Below are positions 22,749 through 36,400 of a stretch of DNA of 64,000 nt, piece after piece. Under the pieces are notes generated by a model that searched no databases, was not told where the DNA came from, and saw only the letters and a program-made list of their open reading frames with translations. Numbering within the stretch: the stretch's first letter is position 1; each line of letters starts with the position of its first letter. Source of the stretch: Cladopsammia gracilis (taxonomy: Eukaryota > Cnidaria > Anthozoa > Scleractinia > Dendrophylliidae). The position numbers and the translations under genes are program-made. The stretch is from contig JAJGOT010000199.1 of NCBI GenBank assembly GCA_022457155.1, forward strand, positions 124,001 through 188,000. Direction: 5' to 3'.

Positions 22749-22964
22749 TACAGTCGAACCTCCTTAATACGGACACCAAAGGGACAGACCAAAGTGTCCG
22801 TATTATAGAGGTGTCCGTATTATAGAGGTAGGGATTGTATGAATTTTGGTATCTTCGGGACCAAGAGAACTGTCCGTATTAGAGAGGTGTCCGTATTATA
22901 GAGGTGTCCGTAATAGAGAGGTGTCCGTATTAGAGAGGTGTCCGTAAGGAGAGGTTCGACTGTA
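22749..22964. mobile_element. Small Tigger-like MITE, 216 bp
   Basis: The ends TACAGTCGAACCTCCTTA and GGAGAGGTTCGACTGTA are inverted and begin CAGTCGAACCTC inside a TA dinucleotide on each side. The interior repeats GTGTCCGTATTAGAGAGG several times in tandem, so terminal-like words have multiplied within the element. It has no coding capacity. Confidence 0.85.
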
Positions 22965-23361
22965 AATAAAATACCGATATTGCCGAATATCGCCCTCGCG
23001 CTAAAAGAGACACCATTTGATTTTCGAATCTTGGTACGAATTCCTGAGGAAGTTACCGTGACTATAAGCGATAAGCCGGGTCGTGGATGTACAGATCACT
23101 CGAATGATCAGTATGCTGTTCCTTTTGTTACGCTCAACATGGCTCAAGCTTCCCAGCGCTGTTTTAAATACTGTCCACAGCTCAGCCGATCAATGGTTTG
23201 GGAGTATTTGACTTAAAGAGCGAAGATTTTGTATGCCGTGTGTATCGAGCGTCCAGGTCAGTCATGACCTTAGTAGTCTAGTACTCATACTATAAATTGA
23301 TGTAATTTATATCGTTACAGTATAAAGAAAATTTGATGTAATTTATATCATGGGAAATAAA

Positions 23362-23395
<34 letters not shown>
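23362..23395. repeat. (ATC)n microsatellite
   Basis: About eleven CAT/ATC units follow GGGAAATAAA. Confidence 0.9.
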
Positions 23396-23396
<1 letters not shown>

Positions 23397-23544
23397 CAAT
23401 CCTAGTAGACCTACAATCTTGGACATTTCAAATGAAAAATTAATACCCCCTTCCCCCCCAGTTTAGTGATGGGAAAATGGCGCGGTTTGGTTTTCGCGCG
23501 AATCCATCACTGAATCGCGCCGCGTCGAGTAGACTCACTCGACT

Positions 23545-23657
23545 TAGCCTGCGAATACAGCCGCCTCTCATCGCTCCCGGCCGCGAGGGGCGTTCGCGTG
23601 CGAACGCCCCTCGCGGCCGGGAGCGATGAGAGGCGGCTGTATTCGCACGGCAGGCTA
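23545..23657. mobile_element. Perfect-hairpin MITE with 9-bp duplication
   Basis: The 113-bp element starts TAGCCTGCG and ends GGCAGGCTA. From GAATACAGCCGCC to its inverse GGCGGCTGTATTC, arms of about 45 bp are perfectly complementary and meet at GCGTGCGAAC with almost no loop. It is flanked by a perfect 9-bp repeat, CACTCGACT (23536-23544 and 23658-23666). It is very GC-rich compared with its surroundings and looks recent. Confidence 0.92.
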
Positions 23658-24437
23658 CACTCGACTCGGTTAGGGTTAAGGTTAGGATTATTCCTAATGC
23701 TGGACCAGTTGCAATTTTAGAAAACTGCAAACTCCCGATCGCGCCATTTTGTTTTCATGTTTTGATGCCATTGGATGGCTTGGATACATAGCTTCAGTGT
23801 TTTGTGTTTCCCTACCGGGGAAATACATATCACTAGTGGCTGACTGGTGATCTTCGGGGAACACATATCACGCGGAAACACATATCACTGTGCATGTGAC
23901 AGGGGTCCTTTTAAGTTTCATGCTTTTGGTCCGAAAAAAATGTTCCTGTAGTTGAGTTTCTTTATCTAAAAATAACATAAATATGGGGCCATAGGTGATC
24001 ATTTTCATGCGTTGTATCTGTTTTCATGAGGTTCCACTGTACAAAAAAGATGGAAGTGCAAGTGATGGTCGGAAAATAGGAAGGAAATAGGCCGGGGCCT
24101 TAATCGTGGACAAAAACGCAAACGTAGTTTCTGTCGATTTATTTTATCCACAGACTCGAAGGCTAAATCCAACTTATAAATTACGGTAAATATAAAAATT
24201 AAACAGCACCACGGGAAAGTACTGCTCTGTAGCTGTAGCGCACTTTCATTTGAATGGTCACACTTTAGGATTTCATCCAGGTTAAAAAATAATCGATTCT
24301 CCTCCACGGCCGAGTTAGGTAAGCTGACCTCTTCTCCTATCTTTCAACTCCAGGTCCCCTCAACGACGGGAGTAATCGTCAGTGTGAGGACTGGGCTCCA
24401 TAGGAAACTTTATGTTCTTTTCTGCAGTGCAAATGTC

Positions 24438-27400
24438 ATGAGCTTCTGGGAAATTGTAGAGAAACCGAGCGCTCAAGAAATCCAAGAAATGTCTAAGATC
24501 CAGGAAAGAGGTCAGCTTATTTCATTCCACTGTCTGCCTTATATCTTTTGAGGTTTGAATACGAAGTTTGAGAAGAAATCAGTGCTGTTTGGGAGTCAAA
24601 TCGTTTGCTATTTACTCGTAGTTTTTTTGTTTATCATATTCTGTGATATTTCGAGGGTATAACCTTAATTTTGCAGAAGATCGACAGACCGTTTTAAAAT
24701 TAAACTGGGAACGTGCTGATTTCAGCTCCATGATTTTCAATTTTTAAGATCAATGAATATAAACCTGCGGTTAAAAAATGTGGTAATTATTTACAAAGGG
24801 GTCAAAATATTAACAGTTTTTTTTTTTACTTTAATTTGCTTTCTTTATAATTATGAAAGCTTGCAATGTAATCTGAGACAGTTTAGCTTTAATATTAGAC
24901 ATTCTTCATGGAAAAACCTCTGGTATACACGAAATATATATATGTACCAAAGAATAGTGTTGTTTTGGAAATGAATCATGTTTATGTAGTTGATGAGTAA
25001 AATCAGCTGAACAGGTCTCCGCAGATTTTTGTCACATACATAGTCTGTCAGAAGGCTCTATTCACACATAAAATATTATGCATATGGGCTCTAATTTCTT
25101 GCCCTTGCATACACAACGAAAATGTTGTGATAATTTGAAAACTAATTTTTATTTATAAATTAACACTAGTGGAATTATTTGTTTGAAAACAAAGTTTAAT
25201 GTCATTCTATGTATATTAATGTGAATGAATGATAAATACCTAATCCACGTGAAAAGGTTGTCTTTGAAAACCTCAAGTTTTGCCATTCGCACAAAGATAA
25301 ATTTCTGTTTTCAAAGAGTTGATCTATAGATTTCAGACTGGGTATTAATTGCAGACTGAGACCAAAATGGTCATGGTGTCTTACTATTGTACATAAAATG
25401 ACATTAATTATTCATAAGTAAATGGATCAACAAGACACATTCATTTGTACCACATGCCATATTATAATTTAACACCCCAGTAAAGTACAGTAAGTTGTAT
25501 TTGAACCAGATTTTAAAGTACAGTACAAGGACTTTGAAATGCATTCAGATGGAAGTAGTCAATTAACACAATGATAACATAAATGGTATAATGTCATGAA
25601 TCAAATACAGAATGAAAAATCCCACTCTAATTCAAGTTGCACAACCAAAAATTAAGCAATATCGCCTTTTTCTCTTCCAATGGAGTGTCAAGCGACTGCA
25701 CTGTAGTTATCTGTAATTTTGGCAAATACTGAAACATTGGACTCCAAACCAGGATCTTAGTTTTGTCTTTCAGAAATAAATCCCATTTCTTATAAAAAGG
25801 TGAGTCCTCACGTTGTAGTACCAACAGTAGTTTTTGGTATTGCTTTCTGCCTACACTCATATTCTTCATCTATCTCTAAAGAAAGCGCAAAATGCACAAA
25901 ATTAGACATCTTCCATCAACAAAGGCAAACTTCCCTCTGCTCAGTCTACCATGCCATGCCAACCTGAAGTAATATTATATAAATTCACACCTACTCCCTT
26001 GTATGACATAACACAATTATAATAACAATGGATACATGACTCTTTCCCACATTTATCTATGTGCAATTAAAATAATTAATTCAACCAAAACTGATACATA
26101 CATGCCAAAAAGCTCCAAAAGGTATTACACATTTCAAGGATTAACACATGAAATTTTCAAATGTACATCATTTTATTACTTTACCTTTTAACCCCCAACT
26201 CTTCCCTGCTACATTCAAAACCCTCCCCGGCTTTTCAGTTTGATAATAACAACCATAACATACTGAAGAATAACCTTAATTACAGATACCATTTACACAA
26301 TGATAAATTACAGAGTAGTAGAAGTTGTTTCAAATACTCATCATCGTGTTCTATGGGGGTGTCAAAATCTGCTTGAGAATTTCAAATGCCTCCGTTGAGC
26401 CTCGACATTTGAAATTTCACTGGGATTTTGAAACCCCCATAGAACTCATATTTGAAACATTACTTGAAAATCAATCTGCTTCACTCCATGTTAGTTTCAC
26501 TCCACAGTTTGAAAATAGTTTATCATGTGATCAAGATTTTATGGACCACAAATCAACCACATGATTGGTTATTTCATTTAACATCGAACTTGCAGTGAAT
26601 GAATTTCAACTCACGGTTACTTCAAATGTGCTTGGATAATACCTTTCGTGGAAAAACAGATTTTTCTGTTCAAGTAACAGAAAGTTAAGTTCAAGAAATA
26701 TATTATTTGGAGGCATAATGGGTGACTGCAAGTTCAAATTCATTCTTCACAAGTTCAATGTTACCGATCTTGTGGTTGACTTGTGGTTAACAAAATTTGA
26801 TCAAGTGAAGAACTTTTTCAAACTGGAGAGTGAAATCAATGGTCCATAAAGAGGTATTCAAATTTCACATGATTGGTCACAAAATTTCCATCCTTGAATG
26901 TTCATAAGGGGAATTTTTGGCTCATCCTCGGTGTAAAAACCTGCCAACTCACGAGTGACGTAAAACAAAGAAAACAAAAGGTACTGAAACAATAGAGTGC
27001 AAGACAACAAAGGTAGAAAACAAAGAAAAAAGTCAGGTTACTGGTTTTTACACTGACGTAAACCCAAATTTTTGCACCTTTAACCAATGAACAGAAATGT
27101 GTTGGCATATACTGTGTCATGTTGAATACAGAATAAAGTGTAATATTTTTGCAGGAGATTTTGATATTTAGATGCAGCAGTGGCAGAATAATAAATGACA
27201 TGGCCCAGGTTGTTCAAAAGGTGTATAGTGCTATCCACCGGATAAATCACTATCCAGCGGATAAGTCTTAACAAAATCCTTTGTGTTATCTGCTGGATAG
27301 TGATTTATCCGGTGGATGATGCCTTCAAACAACCAGGGCTAGGTACACATAAAAATGTTTTTATGAGTGTGAATATATGAAAATCTTATTTTGAACTTAC

Positions 27401-30400
27401 GGATAAATCTCTTCCTGGCTTTTCTGTTTGATAATAGCAACCATAACAATGCTGAAGAATTACCTTAATTACAGATACCATTTACACAATGGCAATGTTT
27501 TTAGTTAGGTAAAACCAGTTGACAAAAGTAGCAGATGATTTTTTTATTTCCCTTTCTCTTGCCAGGAGTTGGTGGAGGATCTTTCAACTTTTCTACCATG
27601 TGTTGTAATGTTGATGGAGCCCTCAACTCTTTAAGTACTTCAAAAGATGGATCACAGGTTGTGGTGGCTGGTAGGAATGGTGAGTCATGTTCAATGGGGG
27701 CATATATCTGACAAGTCATCAAATATATAATTATATTTGGATTTAACTGTATCCAGTCTTCTAAGGTTCTTGAGGAGCCATTCCAAGAAATCTTTCATGT
27801 AAACAGCTACACATTCAAGGAACTAGTTTTCTCTCAATCTGAGCCATTTCTAATTTTTTTTTCTTTCATTTATATGTGTTTGGTTATTCAGTTTTCAAGG
27901 TCATTGGAATTGAGGAATCTGGATTTGTAGAGAAAACTAATCTGCGAGTAGGAAGAATCAACTTGAACTTCAGTATAACTGATGTCAAGTGGCATCCAGT
28001 AGACGGTAAATTTTCATTCCATTCGACCAAAATGTTACCAACATTTTGCTGATACATCATAAGGAGACAATGTAAAATGTTGGTGATATTTCTGGTGGTT
28101 TCTGCTCTCTTTTCTCTCAGTTCCCCACCCCTTTCTCTCCCAGTTCCCACCCCCTTTTTTCCCAGTTCCAACTTCTTCTCTTCCAGTTCCCACTCTCTTT
28201 CCCAGTTCCCCACCGCTTTCTCACCCAGTTCCCACCCCTCTTCTCTCCTGGTTCCCACCCCCTTCTCTCCTGGTTCCCACTCCCTTCTCTCCTGGTTCCC
28301 ATCCCCTTTCTCTCCTAGTTGCCACCCCCTTCTCTCCTGGTTGCCACCCCTTTCTCTCCTGGTTGCCACCCCCTTCTCTCCTGGTTGCCACCCCTTCTCT
28401 TCTGGTTCTCATCCCCTTCTCTCCCAGGTCCCACCCCCTTCTCCCCCAGTTCCCACCCCCTTCTCGCCCAGCTTCCACCTTTTTCTCTCCCACTTCCCAT
28501 CTCTTTTCTCTCCCAATTCCTACCCCTCTTCTCCCCCAGTTCCCACTAGTTCCCTCCCCCTTGTTTCCCATTTCCCACCCCCTTCTCTCCAACTTCCTAT
28601 CCCCTTCTCTCCCAGTTTCCACCCCCTTTCCCCAGTTCCCACCCCTTTTCCTCCCAGTTCCCACCCCTTTTCCTCCCAGTTCCCCCCCCCCCCCCCCATT
28701 CTCTCAGTTCCCACCACTTTCTCTGTACAGGTTGTATGTTTCTAGAGTTTTTTAGGGATAAATGCGAGCTCAGTTATGTTGGTATGCTTCATAGACAAGG
28801 TTAGAAATTTCTGCAATCATAAAAATTATTTGATTATTTTTTGCAGATCATATTTTGGCTACTGCAGCTGGAAATGGAGCTGTTGTACTTTGGAATTTAA
28901 ATAAAATAACCAAACAGAAGCAAGGTGAAAAGACTACCTCATATCTGTAAAGCCTAGATTTCCTATTTCTATAAATAATTATTACAGACTAAATATAGGC
29001 TAAATGTTAATTTTATTCAATGAAATTTATGGATATGGAGTCGGAGGTTCAAGGTTCAAAAGTTTTATTACACTTAGTGCTTCTGGCACTTTGTTATAGA
29101 CAAAGTTCCTCAACTTACCGGCATATTTTTATCAAAACCTGCATTTATAAAGCTTTCTATTGATATATAGTTTGTAGTTTTCAACTGGGAGTGTACAATA
29201 TTTTTCCACGAAGGACATCCATGAATGTATGTATCCTTAATGGCATAGCCACTTTGCAAAATAACATTGATAGTAAATCTGTACAACAAACCATTTTTGT
29301 TTACAGAGTTAGTATTCGCAGAACATAAGAGAACAGTCAACAGGATTCAATTTCACCCTTTTGAGAAAGATATTCTGTTAAGTGGATCTCAGGATGGAAC
29401 AATGAAATTTTTTGTAAGCATAAATTAAATAAATAATATATTGAATGTTCTTGTCTTTGTATTTTATTATTTGTCTGCTTTTAGCAGAGGCAGCTGTCTG
29501 TGATTTAATTCATTTATAATTTTATTCATATACCATGACAGGATCTACGAAAACAAAGTGTTGCCTCAACATTCTGTGGAATTTCAGAAAGTATCCGTGA
29601 TGTTCAGGTATGTCTTCTTGTGTTTGTAAATTTTATTTCAATGTGAGGTTCTTAGTCTATTTTCAACTGGAGATCATTCTTGTATCAGTGTATTGATAAA
29701 ACAACAGCAACAGATGGGCATGAGATCAAACTATCAGGATATTGTTGGTGTCTGTTTGTCTGTCTGTCGTAAATGGCAATTGAACATTGTGCTGATGGTC
29801 AGTCAGTAGTAGAACTGTAGCACCTGCCTTGGCTGATCTTAACCCTTTAAACCCTAAGAGTGATCAGCATCAATTTTCTCCTTGTAATATTAATGTCTTA
29901 TCAATCAAAAAGGTGATGAGAATTAAGAACATGATCACACAACAGGGGCGGATCCAGGAAATTCCGGCATTCCTGAGAGTCGAAAAGCATTTGTTAAGTA
30001 AAAAACTTGACAACCAGTCAATTGGTGGAAGTGAAACAACTACGCATAAAACAATTTTATTCTATTATTTTTATGAACCACATGGGAGACACAAGTCTGA
30101 TGGGGGGGTCTGGAGCCCTCTCCGACCCCCCCCCCCCCCCCCTGGATCCGCCACTGCACAAGATAAGTTCTCTTGATATCCAAACAATTTCTCCCCACTA
30201 CTTCTATAGGAAATGTATAGGACTAGAAATGGGAATTTAAATTAAATTACAGTGTTTTAGTAATTATTGGCACTTTTTATTTTGCCAGTTCAATCCATTT
30301 GATGGACAAACATTTGCCACAGCATGTGAGAATGGAAATATTCAGGTAACCTCTTCAGTCTGTAAAACAAAATATTAAAATGTTTGTTTTCAGAAAGTAT

Positions 30401-33400
30401 CTATACCGCCACTTCACAGAGAATCAGAAATTTTGGAGGGGTGCTCATGCCTGTGGAGGAAGCCGTGAGGGGGGGGATGGGCCAGGCCAGGCCAGGGCAG
30501 AGCAGGGTGAGGCAGGGTGGGATAAAAGGCCCAAGAAATTTTGGATTCATCCATTGACTCAAAACGCTTGTAAAGTATAATAAACAGCACCTCAGGATAG
30601 ACTTGAGGATTTCATCCTCAAACTCAAAAGTTAGAACTTTATCACATGACTGAATGTTTCCAGAAGTGAAAGAGTAAATGAATCCTATATTGTTTCAGTT
30701 ATGGGATAGTCGGCAGACCAACTCTCCTATAATCCAATACATGGGACACAATGGACCTGCATTTACTATTGACTGGCATCCGGAGGAGAGGAACTGGGTA
30801 GCCTCGGCTGGAAGAGACAAAATGATCAAGGTAGGCATCCTGGGGGGGGGGGGACATCCCAGGGGGGCATCCCGATGAGGACATCCTGGCAGGGTGCGGG
30901 GGGACTCTTATATAAAAATGATGGGAGTGATCATCGTACCTTTAATGGGGCAAAATTTTAGATTGGTACTGCTTAAGGTACCAAAATCTGAAATGACTAC
31001 CGTTAGAATTATTACAGTACCTTTTAGGTTATTAAGCTAAAAAATATGGCAGAATATGGCATTTATTAGAAAATCACAAAGATGGGATTTAAACCCACAA
31101 CCCTCTGGATACTACTGAGTGCTTTAACCACTGAGCTACTGGAGACTCTATGGTGATCAAGGGTTATCTGTGGGTTATGACATACAAAATGCATCACGCA
31201 GTCACATAGTCATGTCATAATACATTAAAGGGAACCTACATTGTCAGAACAAATTGAAGTCGAAATTTATAATTTTTACAAATTAAAATTTCTGACTTGT
31301 TTTCGGGATTTTCCGAGGTTAAAATCTGTAAAAGCGACATTTCGGCCAGTTTCACTGGCCTTCTTCAGGTCCTTTTAAAATTATATCAATATGGCGGAAC
31401 GTTTATAATTTATAATTATTTTTAATTATTTTTAATTATTATTATTATTTTTTTATTATTTTTTATTTTTTATTATTATTTTTTAATTATTTTATTTTTT
31501 ATTATAATTATTTTTAATTTATAATTTTTAAAAGAACAGGTGCAAATATAATTTTAGTGTGCAATAAAATGGATATAAATATTGCCTATTTTCGCTTTTT
31601 AAATTTCCCGCCAATCACAAAGCCTAGCTATGCAAAACCAAAACAAATAACTTTCGACACTGAATTGATATATTAACAGGTGTGGGATGTTTCTAGCAAG
31701 GCAACTCTGGTAAATACCATTCAAACAATAGCTGCAGTCGCTCGTATCAAGTGGAGACCGCTAAGAAAATTCCAGATTGCAAGGTAAAAGCAGATCACTC
31801 AACAATAAATAAATATTACATAACTAAGAGGCGCACAAGTAGCTTAAACTTTTTATGTGTAGAAGTTATACCTTATGCTGCAACTTATTTAATTATGGGG
31901 AATTGAGAGGTTTGTATTTCCCAAGGCCAAACGGGAAACCAGGGGGGTGGCCAGGGGTGCTTGTTGTAGCTTTTAGGGGTCAAAATTTGTAGATTGGTAC
32001 CCCTTAGGGTGCTGAAATCTAAAATGACCATTGTTAGAATTACCGCGGTACCTTTTAGGGTATTGAGCTGAAAATAAGACAGAATATGTCTTGTGTTGTA
32101 TAAAATTTGTACCTCTTAGGAGTAAAAATATATTTGAGCCACGCCTATCAAACGAGATTCTGGTACCTTTTGGGGTGTTTTTCACAAGCACCCCTGTCAT
32201 TTTTATAGGGGAGTCCCCCATCCCCGGGACGGGAACACAAGTCAACACAGCTTTTAACAATACCAACTTGCGAAAAGATTTGTGTTGGGTGGCCAAACAG
32301 ACTGGCAAGTAGCCGCAAGTTATTTCCAAGTGACAAAATGCCATTTCATTGCAGCCTTGCGCGCGCTCTCATTTTAGAGCAAACAATGCTGAAAACAAGT
32401 TGTGTCTACTGGCGTTTGGGTGGTCAAACGGTGAAAAATTTGCACCTATTTGCGGACAAATTTCACCTTCACCAATCCTCTTCATGCCTCGTGGCACATA
32501 AAGCCTCCACAGAGTGTTTCCACCTTTCTTGGTCAGCTGCTATAGTCAGCACTTCTTTCCATGGTTCCCATCCTGCTTCTTCTCTTTCTTTTTCAACTGT
32601 GCGCCTCCAGATAGTCTTTGGTCTTCCTCTTCTTCTTTTTCCTTCCAGTGCCCAGGTCATTGTTTTGGTCTTGCTTCAGTATATGTCTGATTATCTTCCA
32701 TCTATGCCACTTCACTTCTTTACTCATCGGTTTCATGTCTGCTCTTTCTAGTAGCTCTTCAGTACTGACATAGTCCTGCCATTTATTATGTAGGATTCTT
32801 CGTAAGCACTTATTATGAAACACATCCACTGCTTTGTCGTCTCCCTTGAGCTAGATCAAAGTGATCGCAAGTTTACAGATTACTTACAATATAGCTGCCT
32901 TTATTTTCATGTTTCTTATCTCTCCATGGTAACAGTGAAGACTTGTGAAAATATATGCTACAAGCTTCTCTTTGGTTCTGTTGCTAAGAACTCGCATCCA
33001 ATCACTTTATTTTTAATATTTTAATTTTTATTATTTCAGCTGCGCCCTTCTAGTTGACTGTGATATCCACGTTTGGGACATCAGAAGACCTTACATACCA
33101 TATGCATCTTTCAGTGAACACAAAGATGTTGTTACAGGTACTGCCAGTTGTGTTAGTAATGTTAACTCATTTGTTATTTACCCTCTATAAGGGATTATTA
33201 GGGTTAGGTAAGGTAAAGTCTTTGCAAGCCAAGTGGTCTTCATCACTGAATTTTCCAAAGAGTTATTTTAACTCGAAAAGTGGAGGTAAAATTTAACTCT
33301 GAATCCGGTGTTAAAATAACTCCAACCGCTAATGGAGTTAATTTATCTCTACTACACAGCAAGATAACTACTTTTGGGGGTTAAAATAACTCTACTTTTG

Positions 33401-36400
33401 AGTTGAAATAACTAGGACTTAAATTTTACTCCCCCCTGGATGGGATGCTAGTCCAGCACAAGGTCAACCCCTAATATCATCCCCCCCCCCCCTCCTTGCC
33501 TACATTTGCAAAGTAAAAAGGGTCATATTATTATTTTACTTATGTTTAAATTCACTGCAAATATCAGCTAGACAGTTGTCGCAATAAATATTTATTAGTG
33601 TGAAATCAATCTTTTGACAGGTATCCTTTGGCGACAGTCCCTCCGTAATAAAGACCCGTATGTATTTTTGTCATGCGCAAAAGACTCCATGCTTTATCAA
33701 CACGTGTTCAATGATGCCCAGCATCCCGCAGACCACGCCCCTAGGGTGGGGCTGTCAATCAATGTCAATGGAGACATAAGTGTTGCCTCTTGTGATGCGC
33801 TACCAAAGAGATTCTCTGGACGAAACACCATACAGACAAGGCCGTAAGTAAACACCATACAGACAAAGCCGTAAGTAAACACTATACAGACAAGGCCGTA
33901 AGTAAACACCATACAGACAAGGCCGTAAGTAAACACCATACAGACAAGGCCGTAAGTAAACACCATACAGACAAGGCCGTAAGTAAACACCATGCAGACA
34001 AGGCCGTAAGTAAACACCATACAGACAAGGCCGTAAGTAAACACCATACAGACAAGGCCGTAAATAAAGCGAAGTCACCAAATTCAGCCCTGTAGTGTCC
34101 CTAACTAATCTCTGCCTGGTTACCTCAGTTGATAGAGCACCAGTCTGCAGAGAGGGAGGTTGTAAATAACTGTTAAGATCAAGCTGGCTGTGCTTAAACA
34201 CCTTGTCTCAGTTCAGATGATTGCGTCATTGGCAGTGACGTTCAAATGACGATGCGAATGCAAACGCAAGCACAGTAAAGCCCCGGTCACACGTTCTAAC
34301 ACTGTTATACAACATTTGTTGGCTCAACAATGTTAGAATGTGTAGCCGGCATTTTTTGTTGAAAGAATATTTTGATTTCGATCAAACATTGTTCCAACAA
34401 AAAATGTAAATATGGAAATTGTGTATTGTAAATGCATCGTTATTGTGAACAGGATTCGGTTGTAGTCTCAAAAAGAGATACCCTTGATTTTTGCTCGGAA
34501 TGTCTGCTGTGCTGCTTTGCAATTTAGGCTTGAATTTTACCAAAGGACGCCAGACATTTTCCTCCATTTACTTTTAAAACGTATATAATGGCAAGAGTAT
34601 ACGACAATAAACTCATAGTAACGTTCAACGCACTAAGAAAAATTAGGTCGTGATCAATCTATGGTTGATGAGTTTTGTTTCTTTTTTCACAGGCGCGGTG
34701 GTAATAACCCTCTCATTTTACAAAACAGCAGTTTAACATCTCATCGCAAGTTTCAAGACATGGCTGACAATGTGACTGAAGTCAAGAGCACGCTTGTGGT
34801 TCATCAAAACAGCAAGTCTACAGTAAGTTTGTTGTCATATCCTATGTGATGATGACGACGCAGTGCTGGACATAACAGTCGGTCGTCAGACATTGTCTAA
34901 CAAATTCCTAAAATGTCCGACTAATTAAAATATAAGAATTTGTGCTGTTTGTACCGTTTATTTTGCTGTAAAAGGCTCTCTCGATTAGAGAAAGTTAATC
35001 AGAAAAAGGCCGTGTGATTAGAAATCGCCCTACAAATGCATCACAAACCGTAAAACGTCTTACAGCGTGTATTAACAGTCTCACCAATTTTGTTCAATGA
35101 CGTCCAACCAATTTTGTAAAATGTACGATCAAAATCTTTACAACTCAAAAAATATCAATCCAAACAACGAGATGTTTTCCTTCTTTTTTGAATCTGAAGG
35201 GCTTGAGACGCTCAGTAAGGAAGAATCAGAACAATGCGAAGGATCTTTAACGTTAGAAGAATGTGCGAAAGCGATTAAAAATTTTAAAAATGATAAAACA
35301 CCGGGATCTGACGGGTTTACTATTGAATTTTATCGACATTTTTGGCACTTGCTTGGAAAATACTTAGTCGAGAGTTTTAACTATGCTTTTCAAAAAGGAA
35401 GTTTATCAATCTCTCAAAAGATCGGAATTATTTCTCTTATTCCCAAGAAAGACAAAAACTTAAATTTTTTGAAAAACTGGAGACCAATAACATTGCTAAA
35501 CACTGATTATAAAATTGCCACAAAAGCCATTGCAATGCGTCTAGAAAAAATATTGCCAAAAATTATTCACCCGTGTCAAGCAGGTTATGTCAAAGGAAGA
35601 TATATCGGAGAGTGTATAAGAACAATTTCTGATACAATGTCTTTTACAAAACTAAAAAACATTCCGGGCTCAGCTGTTTTCCTAGATTTCGAAAAAGCTT
35701 TCGATTCCATAGAATGGACGTACTTGCAAAAATGCTTAGAGGTCTTTAAATTTGGTCCGCAGCTTCGTCATTGGATAAGAGTATTCTACAATGACATCTC
35801 AAGTTGTGTGCTCAATAATGGCTTTGCAAGTGAACAGTTTCCGCTTTTTAGAGGTGTAAGGCAAGGATGCCCTTTATCTGGCCTTCTCTTTATCATAGGC
35901 ATAGAAATTCTTGGAAATTCAATTAGACAATCGTCAGAAATAAAAGGTATTGACATTGAACCGGAAAAAACGATAAAACTTTCCCAGTATGCGGATGACA
36001 CTACTGTTTTTGTAAAAGACGATAAGTCGATATATAATCTTTTTAACCTACTCTATATATTTGAAAAAGCATCTGGCCTTCGGATAAACCAATCGAAATC
36101 AGAGCTCTTATATTTAGGATCATCACGTCGACGCAAAGACAAGATCTTAGATCTTCAGGTCAGTGAAGAACCGATATATGCTTTAGGAGTATTTTTCTCA
36201 TATAACGAAGATCTCGCAATTAAAAAAAATTTTTATGACAAACTTGGCCCTCTAAAGAAAGTGCTAAATATTTGGTCGGCAAGAGACATTTCCACGTTTG
36301 GAAAAATAAATATAGTCAAAACACTTGCGCTATCAAAACTAACTTTTATCTGTAGCGTAATCGAGACGCCTCTTTCCTTCACGGAAGAAGTAAATAAGAT

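Larger units (their letters stand above)
21667..24437. other. Divergent intergenic region between the Ig/CUB gene and WDR24
   Basis: This stretch separates two genes transcribed away from each other, so both promoters should be within it. I see no TATA box that I can defend. It contains a (TTG)n run, a C-run near 22687, a small Tigger-like MITE (22749-22964), an (ATC)n run and a perfect hairpin MITE (23545-23657). An orphan Tigger-like right end, GAGGTTCCACTGTA, is at 24029-24042. A fragment of the 105-110 bp variant repeat is at about 24190-24290. Confidence 0.5.
24511..27565 (+). other. Intron 1 of WDR24 (if exon 1 is right)
   Basis: About 3 kb, AT-rich. It contains one protein-like minus-strand frame (25627-25869, listed separately) and a palindromic MITE near 27205-27345. 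TTTCAAATGTC/GACATTTGAAAT words around 26320-26460 form a further imperfect inverted repeat. Otherwise I see nothing. Confidence 0.5.

Noticed and set aside
28077..28745. A 222-codon Pro/Ser-rich plus frame and a 147-codon Gly/Glu/Arg-rich minus frame
   Set aside because: Both come from the same polypyrimidine minisatellite in WDR24 intron 3.
33697..34201. Minus frames of MVFTYGLVC or YLRPCLYG repeats
   Set aside because: They are the 27-bp splice-donor array read backwards, overlapping WDR24 exon 11.
35097..35133. The apparent start codons of the LINE protein
   Set aside because: This piece is the left copy of the target-site duplication and adjoining host intron; it is not part of the element.
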